DNA of 64,000 nt from CAYZGU01 sp964478165 (lineage in GTDB: Bacteria > Poribacteria > WGA-4E > JAJDTR01). Below are positions 62,992-64,000 of this stretch, piece after piece; positions within the stretch are counted from its first letter, which is position 1, and every line of letters starts with the position of its first letter. The stretch is taken from positions 62,001 through 126,000 of the forward strand of contig CAYZGU010000004.1 in the NCBI GenBank assembly GCA_964478165.1, given 5' to 3'. The translations under genes were made by a program, and so were the position numbers. Under the pieces are notes generated by a model. The model searched no databases, was not told where the DNA came from, and saw only the letters and a program-made list of their open reading frames with translations.

Positions 62992-63996
62992 TCACACTTC
63001 CTGTGGCGTTTGAGAAGAATCAATCGTTTCTCGAAGAAGCCTCATGAAGTTTCCTCCCCAGACCTGTTGGACTTCTGGTTCTGAAAGACCATGGGCAAGC
63101 ATGCTCTGCGTGAGGAGTACAAGTTGTGACACGTCACCGACGACTGCGGTTGAATCTCCCAACCCGTCAAAATCGGAGCCAATGGCCACATGCTCGATGC
63201 CGACTAAGTCTCTCACGTAGCAGATATGTTCAACGATTCGATCTATCGTAGGATGTTCCGCGTCGATGAAGAAAGGAGCAAAGGCAATGCCCAATACTCC
63301 GCCAGCGTTCGCCAATGTTTTAATCTGATCGTCTGTCAGACAACGCCAATGTGGACATAGCGAGAAGACGCCCGTGTGGGTCATGGTTACTGGCAATCTC
63401 GATTGTTCAATCGTTTCGTAGAAAGTGCGGTCATTGGCGTGGGACAGATCTGTGACAATCCCTAATTCATTGCACATTCGTAGAACATCGCGACCGAAAT
63501 TGGTCAATCCTCCAGCATTTTTGCGCTCACGTTCGCGGTCCGCATACGTACAGAAGCCATAGGGGCTTTCCGTTTTTTGCAGATAGATCTGTTCATCTCT
63601 GCCTTCGCCGTGAGTGATTCCTACACAACGCACTCCTAGTCGGTAATAAAGCCGAAGTATGTCTAGGTTACCCTCGAGCCAGCCAGCCGCGCCCTCGATG
63701 GTCATCAGGATTCCAATCTTTCCTGTTTTCCTCGCATGTTCGACGTCCGCAGACAAACTGACCAATTGGAGTTCTGTGGGATACATCTCAATTTGGGACA
63801 GCGTTCGTTCGATCGTGACCCGTATGTCGGCAGTAGTGCCATTTCCGACGACAAAGAAACCAGCGTCAAACCCAGCTGCCAACATGCGCGGGATGTCCAT
63901 GTCATAGGCTGGGTCGCGCTCTTTCCACTCTAGTGGATCTTCCCCGCGAGAAACGCGCAGCACTAGAGTGTCGTTGTGGCCGTCAGCGATTAGCAT
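62992..63996 (-). CDS. Peptidase M19 (membrane dipeptidase), ligand-complete
   Basis: 334 residues starting at 63996 near the window edge, so a start further upstream cannot be excluded. All six metal-ligand positions are present: His7 and Asp9 in DGHNDT, Glu101 in MTIEG, His186 in DLSHAND, His207 in MTHTG and Asp275 in GSDFDG. M19 enzymes hydrolyse dipeptides, often with D-residues or dehydro-residues, using two zinc ions. It heads the minus-strand trio with the hydroxylase and the D-threonine-aldolase-like enzyme, which would then process the products. The contrast with the homologue at 40679 is striking. Confidence 0.93.
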   Translation of the reverse strand: MLIADGHNDTLVLRVSRGEDPLEWKERDPAYDMDIPRMLAAGFDAGFFVVGNGTTADIRVTIERTLSQIEMYPTELQLVSLSADVEHARKTGKIGILMTIEGAAGWLEGNLDILRLYYRLGVRCVGITHGEGRDEQIYLQKTESPYGFCTYADRERERKNAGGLTNFGRDVLRMCNELGIVTDLSHANDRTFYETIEQSRLPVTMTHTGVFSLCPHWRCLTDDQIKTLANAGGVLGIAFAPFFIDAEHPTIDRIVEHICYVRDLVGIEHVAIGSDFDGLGDSTAVVGDVSQLVLLTQSMLAHGLSEPEVQQVWGGNFMRLLRETIDSSQTPQEV

Positions 63997-64000
63997 TTTG

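Noticed and set aside
1..64000. CRISPR array, tRNA or rRNA genes, prophage or toxin-antitoxin modules
   Set aside because: I looked for regularly spaced repeats, T-loop-like arms and phage-type gene order and found none that hold up.

Overview
The 64 kb look like one stretch of a bacterial chromosome of mid GC content, packed with accessory carbohydrate-type catabolic genes. Three groups of families recur: Gfo/Idh/MocA oxidoreductases, enolase-superfamily (mandelate racemase/muconate-lactonizing, MR/MLE) enzymes and glycoside-hydrolase-like TIM barrels; amidohydrolases, M19 dipeptidases and phytanoyl-CoA dioxygenase; and FG-GAP/UnbV proteins. From memory this mix resembles Candidatus Poribacteria and similar marine, sponge-associated or planctomycete-like bacteria. 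No rRNA, tRNA or ribosomal gene is present to prove the taxonomy.

Layout. 1-2046: two tandem Gfo/Idh/MocA genes, the first cut by the window edge. 2763-9030: two GH-like TIM-barrel proteins, a PHP-domain protein and a heparinase II/III-type lyase. 9172-13093: two beta-propeller (GH32/GH43-like) proteins. 13095-24802: four enolase-superfamily enzymes, a shortened Ldh_2-type dehydrogenase, a third GH-like barrel, an acetamidase/formamidase, a uronate-dehydrogenase-like epimerase and a bicupin. 24971-28282: class III aminotransferase, SDR and amidohydrolase. 28345-37220: transglutaminase-like protein, fourth and fifth GH-like barrels, a chimeric gene remnant, rhamnulokinase and a Gfo/Idh/MocA. 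37461-46283: aldo/keto reductase, a broken Gfo/Idh/MocA gene, another GH-like barrel, a metal-ligand-depleted M19 protein, an unknown protein, a GH127-like protein and a Gfo/Idh/MocA. 46293-56426: two FG-GAP/UnbV proteins, TIM-barrel isomerase, lactonase-like amidohydrolase, EamA transporter, sialidase-like propeller and TSUP permease. 56620-59525: an AT-rich insert bounded by related insertion elements and carrying a flavobacterium-like SulP transporter. 59750-63996: an amidohydrolase, then three minus-strand genes (D-threonine-aldolase-like, phytanoyl-CoA dioxygenase, intact M19 dipeptidase).

How the genes may fit together (inference). A heparinase/alginate-lyase-like enzyme and several glycosidase-like proteins would release uronic acids or unusual sugars. 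A uronate-dehydrogenase-like protein, lactonase-like amidohydrolase and glucarate-dehydratase-like enolase enzymes could then form an oxidative aldarate route. Rhamnulokinase points to deoxysugar use. Every cellular gene up to 60.9 kb is on the plus strand, except the truncated lipoprotein start inside the foreign insert. I recognise no transcription regulator and no dedicated sugar importer.

Most striking: (i) the composite-transposon-like SulP island, (ii) five paralogous GH-like barrel proteins spread over 33 kb, (iii) enolase enzymes with KxH and an unusual His in place of usual catalytic/metal residues, (iv) an M19 homologue lacking four of six metal ligands, and (v) gene remnants showing active gene turnover.
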